DNA of 64,000 nucleotides from Candidatus Acidulodesulfobacterium ferriphilum (GCA_004195035.1 SGBD01000002.1:254009-318008); one strand, 5' to 3'; shown: positions 43,219 through 53,325, counted from the first letter of the stretch. Made by a program: numbers and translations. The notes: generated by a model from the letters alone, not told the origin.

Positions 43219-45735
43219 TTAATCTATCAGTCCGCCGTAAACCGCCTGACCGAATGAAATACCGCCGTCATTGGGGGGGATTTTTTTATTAAAAAAGATA
43301 TTAAATCCGCTTTCTTTTAAAATTTTACCGCTTTTATCCCTCAAAAAAGCATTTTGGAATACCCCGCCGCTCATACAGACATTTTTGCAGCCTATTCTTA
43401 AAGCAATATCCCTTATAATGAGGGCAAGGGTATTTATAAATCTTTCTGCAATATTATTATATAATTCTGCATGTAATTCTGAATTATTATTATTAATAAT
43501 AATTTTTATAATCTGAAGCAACATAGGGTTATAATCGATTATAAACAGGCCGTTTATTTTATCATAATCCAAGGCATATTCAAAAAAATCGGATTTTTCT
43601 ATCCCGTAATCCAATGAGCTCCGCTGATTTTCAATTTCCTCTTCCTCGCTGCCGCATAAATTTTCTAAATACACTGCCGCCTCTCCCTCATAAAAAATGT
43701 CCCCTTTAAAGCCGCATAAACACGAAACGGCATCAAAAATTCTTCCGCAAGAAGATGTATATGGAGAATTAATTCCACTCTCCCACATCTTAAAAAATAT
43801 GTTTATATTTTCTAGGGAAAGACCTGTTAAATTCGAAATACCGTCAAATTTAAAATAGTCGCCCATGCCGTTAAAATTATAATTTTTGGCAGATTCATTT
43901 CTATTTTTAAAAAAGAGACCAAATAGAAGGCTCAAAAGAACCCTTTGCGGGGATTTAACGGCTTTATCTCCACCAAGAAGCCTGAATTTTTTGAAACTCC
44001 CCACCCTCTTTAAATTCATATAGTTTCCCTTAAAAAATTCCCCTCCCCAAATACTTACATCGCTTCCGTCATCCCCGTAACCTGTTCCGTCAAATGCCGC
44101 GCCAAAAACTTCATCATTCAACCCCAATCCGTTTTCGGCCATACAGGAAATAATATGAGCCCTGTGATGTTGCAAGGATAAACACTTTATACCTTCTTTT
44201 TCAGCTTTTTCTTTAACCCACCTTGTATTTTCATAACCGGGATGGCTGTCGCAAACTATCATATCAGGTTTAAAATTATAAAACCTTTCAAAATCTTCCA
44301 CATTTTCGGTAAAATTGACGAAGCTGTCAATACCGTCCAAGTCCCCGTTATGCTGGCTTAATATAACCGCTCCCCCGTTATCGTCGTCTCTGCCTTTATA
44401 TGCTATTGCAAATGTGTTTTTAAGAAAAGAACCCGCCGCAAAAACATTTCTTTTTAAGTTAAAAGGTAATTTAACGGGATCTGGAACATAGCCTCTCGAA
44501 CGCCTGATAAAAACCGGATCTTCACCTATCATTTTTATAACGGAATCATCGCATCTTCTTAAAATATCCCTGTTATGTATTAAAAAACCGTCCGCGATAC
44601 CTTTCAGTTTAAAAATAGCCTCCCCGTTATCTTTTATTATCGGTTCTCCGCCTATGTTTGCCGATGTAGCTACTAAAGGTTTCCCAAATAATTCTAAAAT
44701 AATATAATGAACCGGCGCGTACGGCAAAAATACTCCTATATCCTTCAGTCCGCAGTTTACATAATAAGATAAAGCGCCTTTGTCTTTCAGCAGGCAGACA
44801 GGTCTTTCTTTTGATGTCATTAAAGCCGTAGAAATATCATCTGCATAAGCATATTTTAATATCTCGTTTATATCTTTAAACATAACGGCAAACGGTTTCT
44901 TCGGCCTATTTTTTCTCTCCCTTAACTTTTTAACCGCTTTATCGTTTGCGGCGTCAGCCATTAAATGAAAACCGCCTATACCTTTAACACAGGCAATCCC
45001 GCCATTTTTTAATAGTTCGACCAATGATTTTATGGCATCTAAGCCTTTTGCGTTATTTATATTGCCCGCCGGCAAGCAGGATAATAATTCCGGCGGCTTA
45101 CAATTCGGCTTACTTAAAACAAATTCAACCCCGGGTCCGCATGAAAAACATCCGTTAGGTTCCGCATGGAACCTCCTGTTTAACGGATTTTTATATTCGC
45201 CTTCGCATGCGGGACACATTTTAAACTTATCCATGGCGGTAGATGCCCTGTCGTAAGGCATCCCCTTAATTATCGTAAATCTTGGGCCGCAATCGGTGCA
45301 GTTTATGAAAGGATAAAGGTATCTCCTGTCCGAAGGATTTAAAAGCTCCTTTAAACATTCATCGCATATTGCAATATCAGGAGAAGCTATTAAATTGAAA
45401 TTGCCTTTACCGTTATTGTTCGTATAATTAAGCGGTTTATCCGATTCTTTAATATTAAAATTATTATAAAAAACGGGGGGATTAAAATTGACGGTTTTTG
45501 TATTTATAGCCGCCAGAGGGGGTTTTTCTAAATCTAAAAATTTTATAAAATTTGCTAAATCGTTTTCCTTTCCTTCGGCATCGATTGCAACCCCTTCCAT
45601 ATCATTTAAAACATAACCTTTAATGCAATATTTTTCTGCGAGCCTGAAAACAAAAGGCCTAAAACCCACTCCCTGAACCCTGCCTGATAATTTAATTACA
45701 GCCCTTTTAATCTTTTTATTATTTTTCATCAGCAA
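43219..45735 (-). CDS. hypF: Carbamoyltransferase HypF
   Basis: This 838-residue protein has the full HypF order. An acylphosphatase domain (SGRVQGVGFRPFVFRLA, about 15-31) is followed by zinc-finger pairs (CDECLKELL, CTDCGPR, CPACEGEY, CFSCGPG), a YrdC domain (KGIGGFHLMADA) and a Kae1-like domain with QHHRAH and AFDGTGYGDDG. It makes the carbamoyl-AMP from which the CN ligands of the active-site iron derive, and passes the carbamoyl to HypE. Its start overlaps the hypE stop by 7 bp. The gene converges with hyaD. Confidence 0.96.
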   Translation of the reverse strand: MLMKNNKKIKRAVIKLSGRVQGVGFRPFVFRLAEKYCIKGYVLNDMEGVAIDAEGKENDLANFIKFLDLEKPPLAAINTKTVNFNPPVFYNNFNIKESDKPLNYTNNNGKGNFNLIASPDIAICDECLKELLNPSDRRYLYPFINCTDCGPRFTIIKGMPYDRASTAMDKFKMCPACEGEYKNPLNRRFHAEPNGCFSCGPGVEFVLSKPNCKPPELLSCLPAGNINNAKGLDAIKSLVELLKNGGIACVKGIGGFHLMADAANDKAVKKLRERKNRPKKPFAVMFKDINEILKYAYADDISTALMTSKERPVCLLKDKGALSYYVNCGLKDIGVFLPYAPVHYIILELFGKPLVATSANIGGEPIIKDNGEAIFKLKGIADGFLIHNRDILRRCDDSVIKMIGEDPVFIRRSRGYVPDPVKLPFNLKRNVFAAGSFLKNTFAIAYKGRDDDNGGAVILSQHNGDLDGIDSFVNFTENVEDFERFYNFKPDMIVCDSHPGYENTRWVKEKAEKEGIKCLSLQHHRAHIISCMAENGLGLNDEVFGAAFDGTGYGDDGSDVSIWGGEFFKGNYMNLKRVGSFKKFRLLGGDKAVKSPQRVLLSLLFGLFFKNRNESAKNYNFNGMGDYFKFDGISNLTGLSLENINIFFKMWESGINSPYTSSCGRIFDAVSCLCGFKGDIFYEGEAAVYLENLCGSEEEEIENQRSSLDYGIEKSDFFEYALDYDKINGLFIIDYNPMLLQIIKIIINNNNSELHAELYNNIAERFINTLALIIRDIALRIGCKNVCMSGGVFQNAFLRDKSGKILKESGFNIFFNKKIPPNDGGISFGQAVYGGLID

Positions 45736-46802
45736 ATTCGCGGCAAAAGTTCGCCCGACGGATAGTCCAATAATCTATTAACGCCGTAAATGCCTTTTAA
45801 AATAACCTTCCCTTTTAAATCCGGGCTATTATTAATATCATTATTGTTTTCGACAACTCCTATCACCCTTGCATTTTTACCGAGCGGGTGGGATTTAAGA
45901 ATATCCAAGGCCTTCTTTGCATGCTCAGGCTTGACCGCAAAAACCGCCCTCCCCTCGCATGCAAGTTGATACGGTTCAAAACCCAAAAGCTCGCAAAAAC
46001 CCCTCACGCCGTCCCTTACCGGAATCTTATCTTCTTCTATGTAAATAGAAACACCCGCGGTTAAAGCCCACTCGTTAAGAACCGCGGCAAGCCCGCCTCT
46101 CGTGGCATCTCTTATAGCGCTTACGATAACCCCCTGTTTTAAGGCCGTATCTATCATATCCCATAAAGAAGCGCAGTCGCTTTCCGTTTCCACATCCATA
46201 TCTATGCCGTCTCTTTGCGACATAATAGCGGCTCCATGGTCACCTACTTCGCCGGAAACAACTATGACATCCCCATCCGCTATATTATAGACGGAAATAT
46301 TTTCATATAAAACCTCGCCTATTCCGCTTGTATTTATAAAAATACCGTCCGCTTTTCCTCTTGGGACGACCTTTGTATCTCCCGTTACAATCTTGACTCC
46401 GCTTTTTTTTGCCTCTTGAGCCGCCGAATTTATAATCTTTTTTAAATCTCCTGTCAAAAATCCTTCTTCTATTATAAGTCCTAAACTTAAAAAAAGCGGT
46501 TTCGCCCCCATAACGGAAAGGTCGTTTACCGTTCCCGCAACGGACAATTTTCCTATATCGCCGCCATTAAAAAAGATTGGGCTCACCGTGAAGCTATCGG
46601 TAGTAAAGGCTATTTTTTGCGGAGAAGTTAAAATCGCGGCATCTTCCAGCAATTTTATTTGATTTTTTGCATTATCGCTATTTAAACCTGGTCCGTAAAG
46701 TTCCCTAAAAAGTATATTAACGATTAATTGGGATGTCTCTTTTCCGCCGCCGCCGTGGGAAAGCAAAATTTTATCGCTATCGTTTAATTTATATGAATTC
46801 AT
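45729..46802 (-). CDS. hypE: Carbamoyl dehydratase HypE
   Basis: This 357-residue protein of the PurM/SelD fold has SHGGGGKETSQLI, TTDSFTVSPIFF, GTVNDLSVMGAKP, TGDTKVVPRG and ATRGGLAAVLNEWA. It ends in PRIC, placing the carbamoyl-accepting Cys357 at the very C-terminus as required. It dehydrates the thiocarbamate to thiocyanate and hands CN to the HypCD complex. It is coupled to hypF by overlap and follows hypD by 24 bp. Confidence 0.96.
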   Translation of the reverse strand: MNSYKLNDSDKILLSHGGGGKETSQLIVNILFRELYGPGLNSDNAKNQIKLLEDAAILTSPQKIAFTTDSFTVSPIFFNGGDIGKLSVAGTVNDLSVMGAKPLFLSLGLIIEEGFLTGDLKKIINSAAQEAKKSGVKIVTGDTKVVPRGKADGIFINTSGIGEVLYENISVYNIADGDVIVVSGEVGDHGAAIMSQRDGIDMDVETESDCASLWDMIDTALKQGVIVSAIRDATRGGLAAVLNEWALTAGVSIYIEEDKIPVRDGVRGFCELLGFEPYQLACEGRAVFAVKPEHAKKALDILKSHPLGKNARVIGVVENNNDINNSPDLKGKVILKGIYGVNRLLDYPSGELLPRIC

Positions 46803-46826
46803 AAGTTTATAATTTATAAATGTTTT

Positions 46827-47933
46827 TTAAAAATTACGATATTTATAATATGCGGCGCACGCCCCTTCAAAAGAAACCATACACGCCCCAATTGGATTTT
46901 CGGGAGTACAAACTCCGTCAAACAGGGGGCAATCGTCCGGCTTCAGTCTTCCTTTAAGTATTTCCCCGCATTTACAAGCCGCATTTTCTTTGGCATCATG
47001 GGTCGATTTCCCTAATTTATCCGCAAAAACATATTCGGCATCAAAATCTTTAAAGTTATCTTTTAATTTCAGCCCGCTTTTCGGAATATTGCCGAACCCT
47101 CTCCATTCGAACCCGTCCCGAACCTCAAAATATTTATCGACTAAGTCCTGCGCCTTTTTATTTCCCTTTTCTTTAACCGCTCTTTTATATGCAATTTCCA
47201 CCGCTGGATTATCGTTGTTAATCTGTCTGACTATCAAAAGAATTGCGCTTAAAATGTCATAAGGTTCAAATCCCGCAATAACCGCCGATTTTTTATATTT
47301 TAGCGGAATATCCGCATAAATACCGCTTCCGGTAACAACGCTTACATGTCCGGGACAGATAAAACCGTCTATTAAATTGTCGTTGGAATCTAAAATAGCA
47401 TTTATAGGCGGAGGCACAAGAACATGATTAATATAAAATAATATATTTTCGATTTTTTTCGCTATCACTTCTTCGATAAGAGCTGCCGTCATCGGCGCTG
47501 TCGTTTCGAACCCTATTGCAAAAAAAATAATCTTTTTATCCTTATTGCTTTTATCCGCCGCTATTTTTATAATATCGAGCGGGGAATATATCATCCTTAC
47601 ATCTCTTCCTTTAGCCCTCTCTTTTATGAGGGAACTATTTGTTCCGGGAACCCGCATCATATCGCCGTAAGCCGCAAGTATAACATCGGGCAAACCCGCA
47701 ATTTCTATAGCCTTATCGATTCTTTTTATCGGCATAACGCAAACGGGACAACCGGGGCCGTGAAGAAAGCTTATCTTGTCTTTAAGAAGGGTATTCAGTC
47801 CGTATTTCATAATGGAATGGGTATGCCCGCCGCATATTTCCATTATATTGATCGTTTTTTTGGCTTCGATGCTTATCAGAGAGGTTAGCCGTTCTATATC
47901 GCCTTGTTGCTTAAAAGAGGAATATATGCTCAT
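46827..47933 (-). CDS. hypD: Hydrogenase iron-centre assembly protein HypD
   Basis: This 368-residue protein contains the HypD signatures MEICGGHTHSIMKYGL, GPGCPVCV, FFAIGFETTAP, and the C-terminal cluster ligands ACKCGEILKG and CPLFDGVC with GACMVSFEG. It carries a [4Fe-4S] cluster and a redox thiol pair and builds the Fe(CN)2CO unit with HypC. It is read after hypC and before hypE in one run on the minus strand. Confidence 0.96.
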   Translation of the reverse strand: MSIYSSFKQQGDIERLTSLISIEAKKTINIMEICGGHTHSIMKYGLNTLLKDKISFLHGPGCPVCVMPIKRIDKAIEIAGLPDVILAAYGDMMRVPGTNSSLIKERAKGRDVRMIYSPLDIIKIAADKSNKDKKIIFFAIGFETTAPMTAALIEEVIAKKIENILFYINHVLVPPPINAILDSNDNLIDGFICPGHVSVVTGSGIYADIPLKYKKSAVIAGFEPYDILSAILLIVRQINNDNPAVEIAYKRAVKEKGNKKAQDLVDKYFEVRDGFEWRGFGNIPKSGLKLKDNFKDFDAEYVFADKLGKSTHDAKENAACKCGEILKGRLKPDDCPLFDGVCTPENPIGACMVSFEGACAAYYKYRNF

Positions 47934-47955
47934 TCTGACCCGTTCTAACCGGTTT

Positions 47956-48183
47956 TTAATCCATTTTATTTTCGATTTCCCTGAACAAATTAAGGCTTTC
48001 TATTGCTTCATTCTCGTCTATTTTTTGCATCGCGTAACCCACATGGATAAGCAAATAATCCCCTATTTTAGCCTGCTCCTCTAAAAGCATGGTGGATATA
48101 AGCCTTTTAGAACCCATCGTATCTACGACGGCAATGTTATCGCCTTTTATTTCTACCACTCTGGAAGGGATTGCGAGACACAT
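47956..48183 (-). CDS. hypC: Hydrogenase assembly chaperone HypC
   Basis: This 75-residue protein starts MCLAIPSRVVEI. Its Cys2 binds the iron centre after Met removal, and the family text GDYLLIHVGYAMQKIDENEA follows. It shuttles the Fe(CN)2CO unit from HypD to the large subunit. It is the first gene of the hypCDEF run. The 289-bp gap upstream separates it from the divergent TDT transporter gene and should hold both promoters, which I cannot fix with confidence. Confidence 0.95.
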   Translation of the reverse strand: MCLAIPSRVVEIKGDNIAVVDTMGSKRLISTMLLEEQAKIGDYLLIHVGYAMQKIDENEAIESLNLFREIENKMD

Positions 48184-48472
48184 CGATTATGTCCAAGTAT
48201 AGATTAAATTAATATTTCGATACTGCTTTATCTATTATTTATTTTACCCCGTTTATCTATAAAATTCAATGTATAAGATAATACCCAAATTAAATTATTT
48301 AATGGACTTTATATAAAAAATAAGTTAAGATAATGTTCACTGTCTTTTACTTGTATAATTTATCATACTTCATGTTTTATATGTCGTTTTCTGTCTAAAT
48401 TCCGTAAAAATCATTCAGGGCAAAGGTAATACAATAATACAAAGCTGATGTTTTACCGTTTATGAGGTTTCT

Positions 48473-49639
48473 ATGAAAAGATTAAATAACATGGCATACA
48501 ATTTGCGTCCGCTTAAACAGATGTCGCATCCAACCGACCTTATAAAGCAGTTTACCCCGAATTGGTTTACTATGAATATGGGAACAGGTATTCTGTCGCT
48601 TATGCTTGCGGCTTTTCCATATCAGGTTGCAGGATTGCATCTGATAGCGGAGGGCTTATGGATAGTTAACATCGCTTTGTTTATAATTTTTAGCATTCTT
48701 TTTATCGGACGCTTTATATTTTATTTTCAATCTGCAAAAAAGCTGCTAAAACATCCTGTGCAATCGATGTTTTTGGGAGCTATACCTATGGGTTTAGCTA
48801 CTATTATAAACGGATTTTTAATATTTGCAGGAGCGCAAATGACACCCATAGCCTTAAATTTATGGTGGTTTGACGCTTTTATTTCTATAATCGTAGGTTT
48901 GTTGGTTCCTTTCTATATGTTTACGAATCAAAAACATAGCATAGAAGACATGACCGCAATATGGCTGCTGCCGATAGTCCCGGCTGAAGTTGCCGCCGCA
49001 TCGGCAGGTTTCTTAGCTCCGCATGTTGCTCCCGCTATAGGCAGATATGTTATTATCCTCGGTTATGCGCTATGGGCATTTTCCGTTCCCCTTGCTTTCG
49101 GCATTCTTGTCATACTGTTCTTGCGTCTTGCATGGCACAAGCTCCCGCACAGGGATATGGCGGTATCTACATGGTTGACATTAGGACCGATAGGCACAGG
49201 CAGTTTAGGTTTGCTTCTTCTTGGAAACGATGCGCCTGCGGTATTTACAGGAACAAAACTTTATATTTATGCTAAAACCGCTTATAGCGTCGGACCTATA
49301 GGGGGACTAATTATGTGGGGATTCGGCTTTTGGTGGCTGATAATAGCTATCCTTATGACATTCAGGTATATGCAGGAAGACTTGCCTTTTAATATGGGCT
49401 GGTGGGGATTTACCTTTCCTCTGGGAGTTTATACTTCGGCAACTATTACACTGTTTAGATTAACGGGAATGGAACTTTTTAAGGTAATCGGCGCTATTTT
49501 TGTCATCATGCTTGCGTTTTTCTGGACCGTGGTTACATCGAAAACATTGCATGGAATGTGGCACGGCTACTTATTTAAAGCGCCGTGTTTGTCAATAGAA
49601 ACCGGACTTCCAGATAAAGATATGAGATGTGCCGATTAA
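48473..49639 (+). CDS. TDT family (TehA/Mae1/SLAC1-like) anion transporter
   Basis: This 388-residue protein has about ten membrane segments and the typical opening FTPNWFTMNMGTGILSLML. It also has PIVPAEVAAASAGFLA and FWWLIIAILMTFRYM, placing it in the tellurite-resistance/dicarboxylate transporter family. Members carry C4-dicarboxylates, sulfite or other anions. GAGGTT lies eight bases ahead of the ATG. It stands alone between the divergent hyp run and the convergent carbonic anhydrase gene. The substrate cannot be told. Confidence 0.88.
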   Translation: MKRLNNMAYNLRPLKQMSHPTDLIKQFTPNWFTMNMGTGILSLMLAAFPYQVAGLHLIAEGLWIVNIALFIIFSILFIGRFIFYFQSAKKLLKHPVQSMFLGAIPMGLATIINGFLIFAGAQMTPIALNLWWFDAFISIIVGLLVPFYMFTNQKHSIEDMTAIWLLPIVPAEVAAASAGFLAPHVAPAIGRYVIILGYALWAFSVPLAFGILVILFLRLAWHKLPHRDMAVSTWLTLGPIGTGSLGLLLLGNDAPAVFTGTKLYIYAKTAYSVGPIGGLIMWGFGFWWLIIAILMTFRYMQEDLPFNMGWWGFTFPLGVYTSATITLFRLTGMELFKVIGAIFVIMLAFFWTVVTSKTLHGMWHGYLFKAPCLSIETGLPDKDMRCAD

Positions 49640-49671
49640 TCGAATAAATCCTTTGACAAAGCCCAAAAACC

Positions 49672-49728
49672 CCAAAATTGCCGGCAAAATTTTTAAAATA
49701 TTTTAACATTTTCTACGGCAATTTAGGG
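49672..49728. repeat. Degenerate MITE-like inverted repeat at the end of the carbonic anhydrase gene
   Basis: CCAAAATTGCCG at 49672-49683 and CGGCAATTTAGGG at 49716-49728 resemble the terminal repeats of the elements at 15641 and 20849, with an AT-rich interior of about 32 bp. The right arm includes the carbonic anhydrase stop codon. The hairpin may now serve as a terminator for both convergent genes. Confidence 0.5.
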
Positions 49729-50373
49729 TAAAACAGGTTCATTGATTTTTTCATAGTAATTTTTATCAAAAGAATAATTATACACCTCGCCTGTTTCTAT
49801 AATATAATGCCACCCATATATGTTAATTTTTTTGTCCGTTAATTTAGCTTTAATATAAGGATATGAATATAAGTGTTTGACTTGTTCTTTTACATTCTCT
49901 CTTTCGGTCAATGACTCCCTTTCTTTTTCATTGAGGTCAAGATTATTACCTGCTGCTAAATTTAACACTATTTTTTTAACATCTTTAGCCAGTTCTAACC
50001 ATTTTTTTGTATGAGGAATATTCTTTAGATCCTCGTCCGTCATGTATAAAGCCCTACATCCTCCGCAATTTGAATGTCCGCATACGACGATATTTTTTAC
50101 ATCTAATATATTTACGGCATATTCTATCGCGGAAGTGGTTGCCAAAAACTCATTGACAGTCCTATATAACGGGACTATATTGGCAATATTCCTTACGACA
50201 AAAAGTTCTCCGGGTAATGACTTAGTGATAAGATTTGGAACAACCCTCGAATCGGAACACCCGATAAAAAGCGTATGCGGATTTTGTTTTGCTCCTATTT
50301 TTTTAAAAAGTTCACTATATCTTTTATACTCATTATTATTAAAATTAATTACGCCTTCAAATAAATTATCCAT
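49723..50373 (-). CDS. Beta-class carbonic anhydrase
   Basis: This 216-residue enzyme has the zinc and active-site residues of the beta class: Cys39, Asp41 and Arg43 in GCSDSR, and His100 and Cys103 in CGHSNCGG. It interconverts CO2 and bicarbonate in the cytoplasm, which fits CO2-fixing or pH-regulating needs. Its stop codon lies in the arm of a MITE-like inverted repeat. It is followed upstream by a separate PAS-GGDEF gene on the same strand, 48 bp away. Confidence 0.95.
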   Translation of the reverse strand: MDNLFEGVINFNNNEYKRYSELFKKIGAKQNPHTLFIGCSDSRVVPNLITKSLPGELFVVRNIANIVPLYRTVNEFLATTSAIEYAVNILDVKNIVVCGHSNCGGCRALYMTDEDLKNIPHTKKWLELAKDVKKIVLNLAAGNNLDLNEKERESLTERENVKEQVKHLYSYPYIKAKLTDKKINIYGWHYIIETGEVYNYSFDKNYYEKINEPVLP

Positions 50374-50421
50374 GTTAAACTTCTCCTTTGAAACTGCTTT
50401 ACGCCATTATAATTTTGTAAT

Positions 50422-52725
50422 TTAAAGGCCTTCTTCCACCCTGTTTCTTCCGTTTTCTTTTGCCCTGTATAAGGCATTATCAACCCGCTTAATAAGACTG
50501 TTAATGATGTCTTGCGTATTACCCAAATTATCTTTTTCGCCATATTCTACAGCCCCGAAACTACAGGTAAGCCCGTAAATATATTTAAAGACATTTTCCT
50601 CGATTAATTTTCTTAGGCTTTCAGCCTTTGCTTTTGCGTAAGCTAAATTGGTTTCGGGCATTAATATCATAAACTCTTCTCCGCCAAATCTGACAAAAAA
50701 ATCGGTTTCCCTTAAATTGGTTTTTATAAGATTAGCAAGCTCGATCAAAATATTATCTCCTATCTGATGGCCGTAATTATCGTTTATTTCTTTAAAGTGG
50801 TCTATATCGAACATAATTAGAGACAGCGGCCTATTATATCTAAACGCCAGTTTAACATACTCGTCTAAAATATTATCTAATTTTCTCCTGTTAAAAATCC
50901 CCGTAAGAGGGTCTGTTTCGGATAACTCTTGAAAGCGTAATTTCTCTTTTTCTAATTCCCTTTCCAGCAACACCTTATCGGTTATATCGAAAAATATAGC
51001 GAGAGAGACGAACCGCCCTTGATAAACAATGGTTTGGACATGAAACAATATATATTTTTCTTTGCCCTTTTTGGTAAAAGTATGAAAAGTGTATTCAAAA
51101 TAAAATTGTTCTCCCTTAAGCCTTCTTTCTATATTGGCTTTGATAACAGGTCTATCTTTTTCCCCAAATAAATCCCATGTGTGCATATCGTAGAGTTCTT
51201 TTTCCGGATAACCAAAAAACTCCACGGCTGCGGGATTGGCATAAAGTATCCTCGTGTCATTAATGTAAACCCCTTCGGCCATACCGTTAACTATAGCGCT
51301 AAAAAGTTCCTCGTTCTCCTTTAACCTCTTTTCTAATTCTTTCTCTTTAGTAATGTCCAAAAGCACGCAATCTATCATATCTTTTCCGTAGCCATCTTTT
51401 TTCAAGCGGCAGGCAATATACACATCGATAATCCTGCCTTTTAAAGTCTTTCTTTTCCCTTCAAATTCATAGACCCCTTTTTTCATTATATTTTTAATAA
51501 CATTGGCTCTTTCTTCCCCTTCAACATATAAATCCACAATTTTGGTATTAATTAACTCTTCTTTGCCGCTTGCTTCAAAAATTGTTACCATATAATCGTT
51601 TACATTAATAAAACGTCCTTCTTCATCTGTTGTTGCCTGATATACTCCGATAGGCAGAAATTTTACAAGGTTATTATATTCGAGATAGGAATCCAGAAGC
51701 TTTTTTTCAAGCCCCTTCCTTGCGGAGATATCCCTTGCTATGCAAACACCCATCCTTGTTTTTCCGATATCGAAAATATTATCAACCGCTTCAACCTGTA
51801 TAATTTTTCCGTCCTTTGTAAGATGATTAGCTTCATAAGTTAAATATCCTTTTGAAGCCAGCTCAATAAAATAATTTTTCATTTTGTCATAATCGGCTTT
51901 CGGTATTATATTAAGTGGAGAAAGATTAAGAAACTCGCCTTTAGTATAGCCAAGCCTTTTAAGCCCTGCCTTGTTTGCATCGATAAATCGCGCGGGAAAA
52001 CCCTCCTTAGAATACTCCATTAAAAAAACCGCATCCCCTACCCCGTCAAAAAGCATTCTGTATTTCTTCTCGCTCTCCTGTATTTTTAACTCCTTGCTTG
52101 AAATATTAAATATAAACAGTATTAAAATTATAAAAAATAAAAAGAAACTGGTAATAAAAATCAGGTTTAAAATCAGATGAAAATATGAGGCATCTTTAAC
52201 CCGGTGTTCGAAAGCCTGTTCCATTAAAGGAGCATAATTCGGACCGGCTTTATACATATTAATGAATAAAGGTTCCATAAACGCACTTTTTGCCATAATT
52301 TTATGGTGGATAATAAGGGTAACAAGAATGGGAACTATCAAATTTTTCCAATTGTAATAAGCTTTGTTCTCAAAAGGAAGAACGGTCTTCTCTAAAAAAG
52401 GGAATTTTTCAAGATTTTTATTGAATTCTTCAAACCTTTTATTTGTGAGGCCTATTAAGGCGCTTAATTTTAAAAGAGATGATTTTAACCTTTTTTTATC
52501 GTTTTTCTGTGAAAAATACACTACATCTTGCGCGGAATCTACGGTCAGCCTTATGCTGTCCGAAAGTTTTATAACCCCCAGCTGAATATTATTATCCGCA
52601 TTCATATCGTTTTCCATTTTTAAAATAACAGAATTATAAATAATTGCGGAAATAACAATATATGCGGCCAAAATAATAATGCCGAATAAAAATGTTTTCG
52701 ATTTGATTAATTCGTTGATACTCAT
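50422..52725 (-). CDS. Membrane PAS-PAS-PAS-GGDEF diguanylate cyclase
   Basis: This 767-residue sensor has membrane helices at about 12-31 and 183-207 around a periplasmic region. Three PAS domains follow (about 222-340, 345-460, 470-590), then a C-terminal GGDEF domain with an intact signature, RFGGEEF, DIDHFKEINDNYGH and DPLTGIFNRR. It should make c-di-GMP. The periplasmic region carries YYNWKN...PIL at 123-134. It matches the region of the GGDEF-EAL protein at 34-2790 at almost the same distance from both membrane helices. It may share a transcript with the carbonic anhydrase. Confidence 0.93.
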   Translation of the reverse strand: MSINELIKSKTFLFGIIILAAYIVISAIIYNSVILKMENDMNADNNIQLGVIKLSDSIRLTVDSAQDVVYFSQKNDKKRLKSSLLKLSALIGLTNKRFEEFNKNLEKFPFLEKTVLPFENKAYYNWKNLIVPILVTLIIHHKIMAKSAFMEPLFINMYKAGPNYAPLMEQAFEHRVKDASYFHLILNLIFITSFFLFFIILILFIFNISSKELKIQESEKKYRMLFDGVGDAVFLMEYSKEGFPARFIDANKAGLKRLGYTKGEFLNLSPLNIIPKADYDKMKNYFIELASKGYLTYEANHLTKDGKIIQVEAVDNIFDIGKTRMGVCIARDISARKGLEKKLLDSYLEYNNLVKFLPIGVYQATTDEEGRFINVNDYMVTIFEASGKEELINTKIVDLYVEGEERANVIKNIMKKGVYEFEGKRKTLKGRIIDVYIACRLKKDGYGKDMIDCVLLDITKEKELEKRLKENEELFSAIVNGMAEGVYINDTRILYANPAAVEFFGYPEKELYDMHTWDLFGEKDRPVIKANIERRLKGEQFYFEYTFHTFTKKGKEKYILFHVQTIVYQGRFVSLAIFFDITDKVLLERELEKEKLRFQELSETDPLTGIFNRRKLDNILDEYVKLAFRYNRPLSLIMFDIDHFKEINDNYGHQIGDNILIELANLIKTNLRETDFFVRFGGEEFMILMPETNLAYAKAKAESLRKLIEENVFKYIYGLTCSFGAVEYGEKDNLGNTQDIINSLIKRVDNALYRAKENGRNRVEEGL

Positions 52726-52851
52726 CGTAACTCCCCTTCCCCGTCAATGGGATACAAAAGCATGCCTTTTGTGGTTAGTGGGGGGGGTAGAATTAGGTTT
52801 TTCAGACTTTTCCCGTGTTTTTATAGCGATATAGGCATCTATCAACATATT

Positions 52852-53325
52852 CTACCGCTGCAAGGGGGCGGGTGAATCTATACTAAACACCGGATACCCT
52901 TTGCGTTTAATCTGATTCATTAAACCGCTGACCGCTTCTTTCACTGAATTAAGCAGCGAACTCTCGCGCTCAAAAGAATCGGGATTATACCGCCTGAACC
53001 CGATATATGAATTAATAAGGTAATAACTGGTTATATTATTTTTGCCGATATTACGGTATAATCCGGCGCTGGAATAATAAACATATATTCCCGCCTTTTT
53101 GTAAAAAAAATCATTGGCCATCACATGTATCCCATATTTTTTATAAGGATATTTGACGGTAAACCATGTCGGAACATTATCCGCCAACCGCCTGTTTATG
53201 AATTTGGTCGGAACGGACGAAAGATTGGAAACCGTATAGCCAAATGTTCCAGCCGCATGGCTTGTTTGAAACATCGCTAAAAATATAAATGAACAAACCG
53301 ATAAACTAATTAAAATTTTTCTCAT
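52852..53325 (-). CDS. Secreted protein of unknown function
   Basis: This 157-residue protein has a clear signal peptide (hydrophobic at about residues 5-19, cut near SHAAG). The mature part is rich in Tyr and Asn (VKYPYKKYGIHVMAND, IYVYYSSAGLY) and ends in a helical stretch and a proline-rich tail. I recognise no family. It lies upstream of the PAS-GGDEF gene on the same strand with a gap of 126 bp, so a link to that sensor is possible but not shown. Confidence 0.65.
   Translation of the reverse strand: MRKILISLSVCSFIFLAMFQTSHAAGTFGYTVSNLSSVPTKFINRRLADNVPTWFTVKYPYKKYGIHVMANDFFYKKAGIYVYYSSAGLYRNIGKNNITSYYLINSYIGFRRYNPDSFERESSLLNSVKEAVSGLMNQIKRKGYPVFSIDSPAPLQR

Noticed and set aside
48184-48472. 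Regulatory RNA in the hypC/TDT divergent gap
   Set aside because: The gap is AT-rich with no stable hairpin series or known motif that I could recognise.
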